Source: an uncultured Eubacteriales bacterium (lineage in GTDB: Bacteria > Bacillota > Clostridia > Lachnospirales > Lachnospiraceae). From it: DNA of 13,862 nt. The stretch covers positions 1 through 13,862 of the forward strand of contig CACZSO010000016.1 of assembly GCA_902783795.1 (NCBI GenBank), read 5' to 3'. The notes under the pieces were generated by a model. The model searched no databases, was not told the origin of the DNA, and saw only the letters and a program-made list of their open reading frames with translations. Numbering within the stretch: the first letter of the stretch is position 1; each line of letters begins with the position of its first letter. The position numbers were made by a program, and so were the translations under genes. This document shows positions 7,100-13,862 of this stretch, piece by piece.

Positions 7100-8623
7100 T
7101 CAGATCCTTCCCAGACTGTAATCCTTGATGAAGCGTACCATATCGATCTCCGGTACTTCGATCATCTTCAGGTCATAGGTGATGTTCATGGCCTTTTTGT
7201 TATCAGCGGTATAAGGCGTCCACCGGGGAAGGCCTTCACCGTTCGGATCACCGGTCTTGATATAGTTGGACCAGTAATCACAGAGCTGGTTGGAAAGGTC
7301 CCAGTCTCTTCCGGCATAAGGACGGAAAGAACGCGCCAGGGTCTGGAATACATAATGATGCTCTGCACTGTGATGGGCAGTATCTGCTCCCGGAGGCACC
7401 AGGGTGAGATAGTAGACATAGGTGGGCTTCCGGCCCAGATCCACGGTATTTTCAGCAAAGGCCAGGTCTCCGGCCAGCATCATATTGCCCATGGTGTTGG
7501 AGAAATAAGCCTTAGCCTGTTCTTCGTCATCCTCGATATGGGTAGCTTTCACGAAAAGATCGGCCGCATCCCCGTAGGCCGCAGCCTGGGCTTTCACACT
7601 TTCCAAAGACGGCAGCTGGTCTATGGGACGGTACATTTCCTGAGAAGTACAGCCGCACATGGTGTCCACATCCTCAGGATATTTGCCCTCCCGGAAGGTT
7701 TTATTGACGGACTCGGGGAAGACATAGCCATCGGTCTTCGGACCCATGCGGCCCATAGAGAAGAAGGGATTACCTGCCTTACGGCCCATTTCCTTCAATC
7801 CATTCAAAATAGTTTCCGGCTCTGCTGCCCGGGCATCTTCCAGGGTCTTCCAGCCCATGAATTCAAAGAATTTAACGCCGAAAGCCTCTGCCTGTTGCAG
7901 CGTGCTTTCCCGGGCAGGATCTGCCATACCGCCGCCGGACTGCATGATAGCCCGTTTGAAAAGGCCATGGGCTAAGGGAGAGGCCAGCATGCACTGGACT
8001 TTTCCGCCGCCGCCGGACTGGCCGAAGATGGTGACCTTATCCGGGTCGCCGCCGAAAGCGGCAATGTTTTTCTGTACCCACTGAAGGGCTGCGATAAGGT
8101 CCAGGATGCCGTAATTTCCTGAGGTGTGATGTTCTGTATCTTCCGCTGTCAGCAGCGGATGAGACAGGAAACCAAAGGTATTAAGCCTATGGTTGATGCT
8201 TACAAAAACGATGCCGCGTTTGCCGAAACCTTCACCATCGTAGCAGTTTAAGAAGCCGTAGCCGGTAGAGTAGCCGCCGCCATGCATGTACACAGCCACC
8301 GGCAGTTTTTCATCTGCACTCTTAGCGGGTGTCCAGACATTTAAGTAGAGACAATCCTCAGAACGAGGCCAGTCCAGGCAGTAGAATTCATTGGCTACGA
8401 TACCGCCGCCTTCTGACTCCTGGCGTTCCTGCCAGCTGATATTGGGGAAAGTGTAGCAGTTTCTGATGCCTTCCCAGCTTTCTGCCTCCTGAGGAGCTTT
8501 CCAGCGGTTCTCACCTACCGGAGGAGCTGCGTAGGGAATGCCGCGAAAGATACTGATCATCTGGTTGCCGCCCGGGATGCCCCGGACCCAGCCTTTGTCT
8601 GTTTTAACTTCTAATAATGCCAT
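7100..8623 (-). CDS. Type-B carboxylesterase (alpha/beta hydrolase)
   Basis: A 507-residue carboxylesterase of the PnbA/cholinesterase fold, hydrolysing carboxylic esters. Visible marks are FRGIPYAAPPVGENRWK (26-42), SEDCLYLNVW (88-97), the oxyanion loop HGGG (114-117), and the nucleophile elbow GQSGGGG with Ser203. The likely acid is Glu329 (in CTSQEM), and the likely base is His418 in HHSAEHHYVF, where family members usually read GAxHxxE(I/L)PYVF. The elbow uses Gln and Gly where many relatives have Glu and Ala (GESAG). No signal peptide is seen, so it is probably cytoplasmic. AAAGGAGG lies about 9 nt before the ATG. It is the second gene of an operon, 18 nt after a smaller esterase, and shares the terminator beyond 7083. 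The natural substrate is unknown; acylated sugars or phenolic esters are possible given the pairing. Confidence 0.92.
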   Translation of the reverse strand: MALLEVKTDKGWVRGIPGGNQMISIFRGIPYAAPPVGENRWKAPQEAESWEGIRNCYTFPNISWQERQESEGGGIVANEFYCLDWPRSEDCLYLNVWTPAKSADEKLPVAVYMHGGGYSTGYGFLNCYDGEGFGKRGIVFVSINHRLNTFGFLSHPLLTAEDTEHHTSGNYGILDLIAALQWVQKNIAAFGGDPDKVTIFGQSGGGGKVQCMLASPLAHGLFKRAIMQSGGGMADPARESTLQQAEAFGVKFFEFMGWKTLEDARAAEPETILNGLKEMGRKAGNPFFSMGRMGPKTDGYVFPESVNKTFREGKYPEDVDTMCGCTSQEMYRPIDQLPSLESVKAQAAAYGDAADLFVKATHIEDDEEQAKAYFSNTMGNMMLAGDLAFAENTVDLGRKPTYVYYLTLVPPGADTAHHSAEHHYVFQTLARSFRPYAGRDWDLSNQLCDYWSNYIKTGDPNGEGLPRWTPYTADNKKAMNITYDLKMIEVPEIDMVRFIKDYSLGRI

Positions 8624-8641
8624 AGAAACCTTCCTCCTTTT

Positions 8642-9427
8642 TTATTCGTCAAAGAAAAAGGCCAGGGCATGCTGGATATGCTCATCCCAGAATTCCCAGT
8701 TATGAGAGCCGGGATCATATTCGAATTTACCCTTAAGACCGATCTCTTTTGCATACTCTTCGAACATCTTCATATCTCTGGCAGTCTTTAACGGATCTTC
8801 CGTACCAGCTGCAAAATACATCTTTGGCACCGGATCGCCGCCATCCATCATCTGTTTCGCCAGTTCCCAGTGATCTTCCTTAGCCGCAGCTTCCAGGTCG
8901 CCGTTATATTTTGCGATCATCATGGCCCGGTTATCCAGGGGCTGTTCCCCCTTCATGATCCGGACGATGCTGAAAGGCCCGCAGGACATGGCTGCCATGC
9001 CCTGGAATTTCTCGGGATGGGCAAAAGCCCAGTGGCAGGTGCCGTGGCCGCCCATAGAAAGACCGGCTACATAATTATCTTCCCGCTTTTCGGAAGCAGG
9101 GAAATAGCTGTATACCAGGGGCATCAGCTCATCGTTCATGAAATCCCACATGGGATAGCCGTCTATGTTATTATAACTTGAATTCCGGGCATCCGGCATG
9201 ACCACCATCAGCTCCCGGTCGCAGGCATAACGCTCAATGGAGCTCTTCCTGACCCAGTCACTGGAATCTCCACCGCCGCCATGCAGCAGCCACAGCACCT
9301 TGAATTTCTTGCCGGGTGTATAGAAATCCTTCGGTGAGACACCCCTTTTCAGATCCGGCAGGATAATATCCACCGTCGTATTGCCATGAAGCAAGGCAGA
9401 AGTCATTTTAAAAGAAAAATAAGCCAT
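8642..9427 (-). CDS. Esterase of the putative esterase/EstA (esterase D-like) family
   Basis: A 261-residue alpha/beta hydrolase resembling tributyrin esterase EstA and feruloyl/cinnamoyl-type esterases. Landmarks are the oxyanion LLHGGGGDSSDW (47-58), VMPDARNSSY (76-85), the nucleophile elbow GLSMGG with Ser124, Asp211 in AAGTEDPL, and His242 in DPGSHNWEFWD. These give a complete Ser-Asp-His triad. The length is typical and there is no signal peptide, so the enzyme should act in the cytoplasm, most likely removing short acyl or aryl groups from imported compounds. AAGGAGAG lies about 9 nt before the ATG, and a strong promoter sits a further 40 nt upstream. It is the first gene of a two-gene operon with the larger carboxylesterase. 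The exact substrate cannot be read from sequence; feruloyl esters, acetylated sugars and S-formylglutathione are alternatives, the last less likely. Confidence 0.88.
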   Translation of the reverse strand: MAYFSFKMTSALLHGNTTVDIILPDLKRGVSPKDFYTPGKKFKVLWLLHGGGGDSSDWVRKSSIERYACDRELMVVMPDARNSSYNNIDGYPMWDFMNDELMPLVYSYFPASEKREDNYVAGLSMGGHGTCHWAFAHPEKFQGMAAMSCGPFSIVRIMKGEQPLDNRAMMIAKYNGDLEAAAKEDHWELAKQMMDGGDPVPKMYFAAGTEDPLKTARDMKMFEEYAKEIGLKGKFEYDPGSHNWEFWDEHIQHALAFFFDE

Positions 9428-9465
9428 ACGATAAATCTCTCCTTTTTCTTAATGTTATTAATAAT

Positions 9466-9494
9466 ATTGTATTGTATCCCTATGCTTTTGTCAA
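9466..9494 (-). promoter_or_regulatory. Promoter of the esterase operon
   Basis: On the minus strand a perfect TTGACA (9489-9494), a 17-nt spacer and TACAAT (9466-9471) form a near-consensus promoter. Transcription would start near 9459, giving a leader of about 32 nt. Confidence 0.85.
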
Positions 9495-9537
9495 CGAAAG
9501 AGAACGTTGGAAGGCGTTTATAGTCACAAAACAGCAG

Positions 9538-9562
9538 GGGACCCGGCTTTTTGCCGGGTCCC
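9538..9562 (-). terminator. Hairpin ending the purine permease transcript
   Basis: A perfect 10-bp GC-rich stem (9538-9547 with 9553-9562) with a five-base loop lies 21 nt after the permease stop. The following minus-strand bases are CTGCTGTTTT, so the U-tract is delayed and weak; termination is likely but may be leaky into the esterase operon. Confidence 0.75.
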
Positions 9563-9583
9563 AAACTTTGCAGTAACTTATTA

Positions 9584-11014
9584 TTATACGACCACAAAGA
9601 ACTTGATCAGGAACAGCACGGAGATGATGTAGGTGAGGAGGGATACCTCTTTTGCCTTTCCTGAGAAGACTTTAATGACGGTGTGGAAGATCAAGGCCAG
9701 TCCGATGCCGTGGCCGATGGAGCCTGAAATGGGCATGGCGATCAGCATGATGGAGACCGGGACGATCTGGTCGATATCGTTGAAATCAATGTCTTTCAGT
9801 CCCTGAAGCATCAGGACGCCTACGTAGATCAGGGCAGAGGAAGTAGCCGCTGCCGGGATGATGGCTGCGATGGGGGCGATAAAGATGCAGGCCAGGAACA
9901 GAAGGCCGGTGGTGATGGCGGTAAGGCCAGTACGTCCGCCGGCTTCTACACCGGAAGCAGACTCGATGAAGGTGGTGACGGTAGAAGTACCTGTCAGGGC
10001 GCCGGTCACTGTACCTACGGCGTCAGAGAGAAGCGCTTCCTTCATCTTCGGCATATTGCCGTCCTTATCTGTCATGCCCGCACGGGAAGCGGTACCCACC
10101 AGCGTACCGATGGTATCGAACATATCGATCATGCAGAAGGTGATGATCAGGGTGATGACGGTGAACCAGCCGATGTCCATGAAGCCCTTAAAATCCAGGC
10201 GGAACAATGTCGTGGCGGCCATGTCCTTAAAGGGCGGCGCCCAGGAAGCACCTTTCAGGGATGCAAAGGGATCTGTACCGAAGAAGATGGCCTCGCCTGC
10301 CCAGTAGATGACAGATGCCACCAGCATGCCGATAAGCACGGCAGCCTTTTTCCCTTTTTTGGAAAGCAGCACGATGATGAAAAGACCGATGAACATGGTC
10401 GCGACGGTCAGTACCATGATGCCGTATTCGTAGCCCATGCCTTCCTGGATAGTCCGGGGCGTCAATGCTCCGAAGAAGTCACGCATGACATAGAAGGGAG
10501 AGGTATAGCCATTGCCCTCCGCATATACGCCGGCGTTGGAGCCGATGCCGATATTCATCAGCATCAGGCCGATGGCAGGAGAGATGCCCAGGCGGATCCC
10601 CAGGGGAATGGCCGTGACGATCTTTTCACGGACATTCAGTATACTCAGGATGATGAAAACGATACCTTCTACCAGGATGATGCACAGGGCAGCCTGGAAG
10701 GCGTTTTCATAAGTCTTTCCCGTCAGTACCACAATGTTTGACACGACCACGGCAAAGAAGCTGTTCAGGCCCATACCGGGAGCCATGACAAAGGGCTTGT
10801 TTGCCAGGAAGGCCATGCAGAAGGTACCGACAGCCGAGGCCAGACAAGTAGCTAAAAAGACACCGTTCCATAAGGGCGTTCCTGTCTGGAAGCCGGTGAG
10901 AAGGTTCGGGTTCAGGGCAATGATGTAGGCCATCGTCATGAACGTGGTAAGACCAGCCAGGATCTCAGTCCGTACATTAGTCTTGTTTTCCTTCAGTCTA
11001 AACAGGTTTTCCAT
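9584..11014 (-). CDS. NCS2 family purine permease (AzgA/PbuG-like)
   Basis: A 476-residue polytopic membrane protein of the AzgA branch of NCS2, which imports hypoxanthine, guanine and adenine with protons. The N-terminal LKENKTNVRTEILAGLTTFM, then TMAYIIALNPNLL, the stretch NKPFVMAPGMGLNSFFAVVV, and the later FIESASGVEAGGRTGLTAIT are the standard marks of this branch, and the length fits. About thirteen to fourteen hydrophobic segments are expected. AAAGGAAT lies 6 nt before the ATG. The gene stands alone between its own promoter and a downstream hairpin. No purine riboswitch is seen in its roughly 60-nt leader, although related permeases in other Firmicutes often have one. Which purine base it prefers cannot be told; uracil or xanthine transport is less likely because those belong to another NCS2 branch. 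Confidence 0.93.
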   Translation of the reverse strand: MENLFRLKENKTNVRTEILAGLTTFMTMAYIIALNPNLLTGFQTGTPLWNGVFLATCLASAVGTFCMAFLANKPFVMAPGMGLNSFFAVVVSNIVVLTGKTYENAFQAALCIILVEGIVFIILSILNVREKIVTAIPLGIRLGISPAIGLMLMNIGIGSNAGVYAEGNGYTSPFYVMRDFFGALTPRTIQEGMGYEYGIMVLTVATMFIGLFIIVLLSKKGKKAAVLIGMLVASVIYWAGEAIFFGTDPFASLKGASWAPPFKDMAATTLFRLDFKGFMDIGWFTVITLIITFCMIDMFDTIGTLVGTASRAGMTDKDGNMPKMKEALLSDAVGTVTGALTGTSTVTTFIESASGVEAGGRTGLTAITTGLLFLACIFIAPIAAIIPAAATSSALIYVGVLMLQGLKDIDFNDIDQIVPVSIMLIAMPISGSIGHGIGLALIFHTVIKVFSGKAKEVSLLTYIISVLFLIKFFVVV

Positions 11015-11039
11015 ACTCTTATTCCTTTACTTTTTATTA

Positions 11040-11061
11040 TCCTTACATGAAAGTGTAAGGA
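11040..11061 (-). promoter_or_regulatory. Inverted repeat in the permease leader
   Basis: An 8-bp perfect inverted repeat (TCCTTACA, six bases, TGTAAGGA) lies between the permease promoter and its ribosome binding site. No U-tract follows, so it is not a terminator. It could be an operator for a repressor or an mRNA-stabilising hairpin. Confidence 0.55.
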
Positions 11062-11079
11062 GATTTTTGTGTTAACTAC

Positions 11080-11108
11080 ATTATAATCGGCCAGGGACAG
11101 AATTGCAA
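11080..11108 (-). promoter_or_regulatory. Promoter of the purine permease gene
   Basis: On the minus strand TTGCAA (11103-11108), a 17-nt spacer and a perfect TATAAT (11080-11085). Transcription would start near 11073. Confidence 0.8.
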
Positions 11109-11274
11109 GGATACACACAAAAAAGATGAGGGGTTTTATTCAGGCGGAAAATACTTTTAGTTACAGGTGTCTGATCCTTCCATGAAAGTCCTGACAGACT
11201 TCGCAGCATTGTCATCATATCACGGAAATTGATTGTCTTTAGCCATGAACTATCAAAATCAGCGGGTGTTCCCC
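11109..11274. other. Intergenic stretch with no recognised feature
   Basis: These bases separate the divergent permease and aldolase promoters. I see no convincing gene, RNA or repeat here beyond a short 5-bp hairpin (AAGTC with GACTT, near 11186-11201). The minus-strand open frame across it has no ribosome binding site and no family signature. Confidence 0.5.
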
Positions 11275-11303
11275 TTGTTTTTTTCATTGAATTCCTGTAA
11301 AAT
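11275..11303 (+). promoter_or_regulatory. Promoter of the aldolase gene
   Basis: TTGTTT (11275-11280), a 17-nt spacer and TAAAAT (11298-11303). Transcription would start near 11310, leaving a leader of about 80 nt that contains an inverted repeat. Confidence 0.65.
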
Positions 11304-11323
11304 AAACGTAACCATTGTGTTTT

Positions 11324-11358
11324 TATGCACGGATCCAGGGTGCTGATCCCCGTGCATA
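11324..11358 (+). promoter_or_regulatory. Stem-loop in the aldolase 5' leader
   Basis: TATGCACGGATC (11324-11335) pairs with GATCCCCGTGCATA (11345-11358), giving 12 bp with a 2-nt bulge and a 9-nt loop. An A/T-rich stretch without a T-run follows, then GGAG before the start. It may stabilise the mRNA or bind a regulator; it does not look like a terminator. Confidence 0.6.
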
Positions 11359-11391
11359 TGCATAAAATTTTAGAAAAAGGAGAAACTGACC

Positions 11392-12288
11392 ATGCTTGTT
11401 CCCATGAAAACAATTGTGGATGAGGCCTATAAGGGCGGCTATGGTGTTCCGGCTCTCCCGGCCCATAATGAACTGCTGATCCGCGGTGCCATCGAAGCTG
11501 CTGTAGAAAGCAATTCCCCGCTGATCTTCCTTGTAGGCAACTTTAACGACGGTGAATTCAACCGCCAGATGATCAGACACTTCGCAGACCAGGTGGATAT
11601 CCCCATCGCTACCTGCTTAGACCACAGTCCGACTTTCAATGACTGTGTCATGGGTATCCGTACCGGTGTTACCTGCATCATGGCTGACCGTTCCATGCTT
11701 TCCTATGAAGACAATGTCGCACAGGTGAAGGCTCTTGCTGAAGTAGCCCATGCAGCCGGCGTTTCCATCGAAGCTGAACTGGGCCATGTCGGCCAGGGCG
11801 ACAACTATGCGGTGGATGGCGTTTCCATGCTGACAGATCCCGATGAAGCCAAGAAATTCATCGAAGAGACCGGCGTAGACTGCCTGGCAGTAGCTGTCGG
11901 TACCGCTCACGGCCAGTATAAAGGCACTCCGCACATCGATTTCGAGCGCCTTCAGGCCATCAACGAAAAATGCCATCATCCTCTGGTACTCCATGGCGGC
12001 TCCGGCACCGGTGATGAGAACATCTCCAAGGCCTGCACCATGGGTATCGCAAAGGTCAATGTGGTGACTGACGTTCTTCAGAACGCTGTCAGACATGTGC
12101 TGAATTCTGAAGTTGACTTCACAGAAGGCAACAACGGTTTCCGTCTCTGCCCCACCATCCAGGCGGCTGCGAAGGAAATGGCTCTTCATATGTTCGACGT
12201 GTGCGGATGCACCGGCAAGGCTGTAGGCACCGGACTTCCCGGCTTATGGAAAGCTCCGCCCAGACCCGTAAGACCTTCAGCGATCTGA
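11392..12288 (+). CDS. Class II ketose-bisphosphate aldolase (fructose-bisphosphate aldolase type)
   Basis: A 298-residue zinc-dependent aldolase of the FbaA/GatY/KbaY family, which splits fructose-1,6-bisphosphate or a related ketose bisphosphate into dihydroxyacetone phosphate and an aldehyde. The motifs stand in the usual order: LDHSP with catalytic Asp77 and Zn ligand His78, MADRS (98-101 region), EAELGHVG (127-134), VGTAHG with His173, LHGGSG with His201, and NVVTD (223-227). The N-terminal GVPALPAHNELLIRGAIEAA differs from the common AVGAFNVNN type seen in standard glycolytic enzymes, and LDHS replaces LDHG, so this may be a separate subfamily. The C-terminus has a CGC motif (271-273) and a Pro-rich tail. 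AAAAAGGAG lies before the ATG. It is a single gene with its own promoter and terminator. The fold and chemistry are secure; the physiological substrate is less so. Confidence 0.9.
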   Translation: MLVPMKTIVDEAYKGGYGVPALPAHNELLIRGAIEAAVESNSPLIFLVGNFNDGEFNRQMIRHFADQVDIPIATCLDHSPTFNDCVMGIRTGVTCIMADRSMLSYEDNVAQVKALAEVAHAAGVSIEAELGHVGQGDNYAVDGVSMLTDPDEAKKFIEETGVDCLAVAVGTAHGQYKGTPHIDFERLQAINEKCHHPLVLHGGSGTGDENISKACTMGIAKVNVVTDVLQNAVRHVLNSEVDFTEGNNGFRLCPTIQAAAKEMALHMFDVCGCTGKAVGTGLPGLWKAPPRPVRPSAI

Positions 12289-12310
12289 TGATCTGAAAAA
12301 AGACAAAAAG

Positions 12311-12348
12311 ACGAGGACCCCTCCGGAAGGAGACGGTCCTCGTTTTTT
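12311..12348. terminator. Intrinsic terminator between aldolase and kinase genes
   Basis: A 9-bp outer stem (12311-12319 with 12335-12343) and an inner CTCC-GGAA-GGAG hairpin are followed by T at 12343-12348. A-runs upstream give T-runs on the minus strand, so it can also end the convergent histidine kinase transcript, which stops at 12363. Confidence 0.92.
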
Positions 12349-12362
12349 ATGAAAGTGATCTG

Positions 12363-13742
12363 TTAATAGGCTGCGGGCAGGGTAAAGATAAATTCTGTGC
12401 CCACGTCCGGGGTGGAGATCACATCAATGTTCTCTTTATGCGCCTGGATGATCTCCCGCACGATGGATAAGCCCAGGCCTGAACCTTTCTTATCTTTTCC
12501 TCTGGAAGCGTCTGATTTATAGAAACGCTCCCAGATCTTATTCAGTTCTTCTTTTTCAATACCGATCCCATGATCTCTGACTGAGATAAAGACCCGGTCT
12601 CCGCGCAGCGTCGTGGAAATGTCGATGCTGCTGTTATTATTGGAAAACTTGATGGCGTTATCTGTCAGGTTGTAGATCACCTGGGAGATCCGGTCTTTAT
12701 CCGCAAACACCAGGGCATGTTCCTCTTCAAAGGTAACATTGAACACCAGGTGTTTTTCCGTGACGGGGCCTTCAAAAGTCGGCAGGATATCCCGGATCAT
12801 ATCATTGATGTCAAAAGTGGTCTTTTCCAGGATGATGCCGTTTTCTACCTGGGTCATATCGATGAGGCTGTTAGCCAGTTTCGTGAGCCGGTCTGCCTCT
12901 GTGATCACCACATCGATGTATTTCCCCTGCATTTCCGGCGGGATGGTGCCGTCCTGGATAGCCATCATGTAGCCGCGGATGGAAGTCAGCGGAGAACGGA
13001 AATCGTGGGAAATATTGGCAAGGAACCGGTGCTGGTCTTCTGAGGAAGAACTCAACTGGCGGGCCAGGTCTTGAAGGGCCAGGGAGGTGTCCTGAAGTTC
13101 ATCCTTCCCCGCCATCTTCAGCGGGAAAGAAAGGTTTCCGTTGGCATATTCCGTGGCAGCTTCCTTCAGCTTTTTCACCCGGTGGATGATCATAAAATCC
13201 ACTGCCACCGCAGCGATGATCAAAAGCCCCAGCATGACAGCATAGATAATATAGGCAATGCCTAAGGCCTGGTCAGCGCCCTGTTCGATCAGGGAGACAG
13301 GGTAATGCAGGATCACATAGCCCCGGGTGGCAATATTGGTCACCAGTGGCGCATAGACAGACAGCACATTTTCCTGATAGATATCATAAAATGTGCCGGT
13401 CATGTAATAACTGCCGTCTCCGGCGGCAGGGCGGAAGGGGATGCTTTCTTCGGGAACAGCCCCGTTTCCGGAGTGGGTCAGCACCATGCCTTCGGTATCC
13501 ATGATCCAGATATCAGCCTTCAACGAATAGGCCATGGCTTCGATCTCACCCTGGTTGACAGACCCGGTATTGACCCGGTAGGAGGCCGATAGATAATTTG
13601 CGGCCTGATACAGCCGGTCCAGCATCCTCTTTGTCTCCCGGCGGACAGAAAGCCGGGATCCTATGACACTGACTGCCAGAAAACCCAGGACAGCGGCCAG
13701 GATCACAGCCAGCACCAGTTTCAGACGTAAGGACAGTTTCAT
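12363..13742 (-). CDS. Two-component sensor histidine kinase (HAMP, HisKA, HATPase)
   Basis: A 459-residue membrane histidine kinase that would phosphorylate the adjacent OmpR-type regulator. Residues 8-28 form the first membrane helix, 29-160 an extracellular sensor region, and about 161-186 the second helix. A HAMP linker (187-240) follows, then a HisKA domain with the phospho-accepting His246 in SHDFRSPLTSI, and a HATPase domain with the N box (NLTDNAIKFSN, 358-368), G1 (DHGIG, 390-394), F box (WERFYKSD) and G2 (GSGLGLS, 420-426). The H-box uses F where HELR(T/S)P usually has L, a mild variation. The sensor region has no recognised domain, so the signal is unknown. AGGTGAGG lies about 8 nt before the ATG and overlaps the stop of the regulator gene, so the two are translationally close. 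It ends at a bidirectional terminator. Confidence 0.94.
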   Translation of the reverse strand: MKLSLRLKLVLAVILAAVLGFLAVSVIGSRLSVRRETKRMLDRLYQAANYLSASYRVNTGSVNQGEIEAMAYSLKADIWIMDTEGMVLTHSGNGAVPEESIPFRPAAGDGSYYMTGTFYDIYQENVLSVYAPLVTNIATRGYVILHYPVSLIEQGADQALGIAYIIYAVMLGLLIIAAVAVDFMIIHRVKKLKEAATEYANGNLSFPLKMAGKDELQDTSLALQDLARQLSSSSEDQHRFLANISHDFRSPLTSIRGYMMAIQDGTIPPEMQGKYIDVVITEADRLTKLANSLIDMTQVENGIILEKTTFDINDMIRDILPTFEGPVTEKHLVFNVTFEEEHALVFADKDRISQVIYNLTDNAIKFSNNNSSIDISTTLRGDRVFISVRDHGIGIEKEELNKIWERFYKSDASRGKDKKGSGLGLSIVREIIQAHKENIDVISTPDVGTEFIFTLPAAY

Positions 13743-13752
13743 ACAGCTGTCC

Positions 13753-13862
13753 TCACCTTAAGGTATCAAACTTATAACCGATGCCCCAGACCGTGGCGAT
13801 GGACCAGTGGGGGCTGTCGGGGATTTTTTCCCGGATACGTTTGATATGCACATCGACGGTAC
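13753..13862 (-). CDS. OmpR/PhoB-type response regulator, C-terminal fragment
   Basis: The last 35 residues of a response regulator gene whose 5' part lies beyond the window. The sequence TVDVHIKRIREKI followed by WSIATVWGIGYKF is the third helix and C-terminal hairpin of the OmpR winged-helix DNA-binding domain, where members typically end (V)RG(I/V)GY(K/R)F; here W replaces the usual R before G. It is followed after 10 nt by the histidine kinase gene, the normal order in Firmicute two-component operons. Which promoters it controls cannot be told. Confidence 0.92.
   Translation of the reverse strand, partial: TVDVHIKRIREKIPDSPHWSIATVWGIGYKFDTLR

Noticed and set aside
7082..7975. A 297-codon plus-strand open frame
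   Set aside because: It lies wholly antisense to the well-supported carboxylesterase, begins in the lemA terminator, has no ribosome binding site and its translation matches no family I recognise.
9858..10307. A 149-codon plus-strand open frame within the permease gene
   Set aside because: A Met/Pro/Val-rich shadow of the permease membrane helices; no independent start signals.
11015..11080. Purine riboswitch upstream of the permease
   Set aside because: The leader is too short after the predicted transcription start and lacks the conserved aptamer loops; only a simple inverted repeat is present.
11081..11413. A 110-codon minus-strand open frame across the intergenic region
   Set aside because: It covers the aldolase promoter, leader and start, has no upstream ribosome binding site and a composition typical of random translation.
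11617..12189. A 190-codon minus-strand open frame inside the aldolase gene
   Set aside because: Antisense to a clear aldolase with all catalytic motifs; no start signals and no protein-like domain.
1..13862. Mobile elements, CRISPR arrays, tRNA or rRNA genes, phage or defence islands
   Set aside because: No terminal inverted repeats, transposase or integrase motifs, regular spaced repeats or cloverleaf structures were seen; the genes are standard chromosomal families.

Overview
The window looks like a chromosomal segment from a low-to-mid GC Firmicute, most likely a gut Clostridium relative (Lachnospiraceae-like). The evidence is strong AGGAGG-type ribosome binding sites, sigma-A-type promoters with 16-17 nt spacers, GC-rich hairpin terminators with T-runs, and Firmicute-style proteins (PcrA, LemA with DUF3137, an AzgA-type permease). 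The taxonomic call is inference from protein style. No mobile element, CRISPR array, tRNA or rRNA was seen.

Layout from left to right: (1) the 3' end of a GH78 alpha-L-rhamnosidase gene (+), facing a MATE efflux gene (-) across a bidirectional terminator. (2) A divergent promoter region, then a rightward group: an SPFH/Band-7 protein with a C-terminal zinc ribbon, the pcrA DNA helicase, a two-helix membrane protein of the DUF3137 family, and a LemA family protein, closed by a very strong terminator near 7048-7083. (3) A leftward two-gene operon of alpha/beta hydrolases: a small esterase followed by a type-B carboxylesterase, with a good promoter at 9466-9494. (4) A leftward NCS2 (AzgA-type) purine permease with its own promoter and leader hairpin. 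(5) A rightward class II ketose-bisphosphate aldolase gene with a promoter, a structured leader and a terminator. (6) A leftward two-component system: a complete sensor histidine kinase and the last 35 residues of its OmpR-type response regulator, cut by the window edge.

Most genes are ordinary housekeeping or accessory metabolism. The most unusual signal is at the start of lemA. The well-placed ribosome binding site leads into a GTG start whose frame hits TGA after four codons, directly at a run of six T. The adjacent frame continues into a perfect LemA N-terminus. Removing one T, or a +1 slip of the form UUU UGA, would give a normal 186-residue protein. This could be a sequencing error, a true mutation, transcriptional slippage or programmed frameshifting, and the sequence alone cannot decide.

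The SPFH, DUF3137 and LemA proteins plausibly form a membrane-associated group, with pcrA either an embedded housekeeping gene or a passenger. Two further 5' leaders (the permease and the aldolase) carry clear inverted repeats with no recognised riboswitch.
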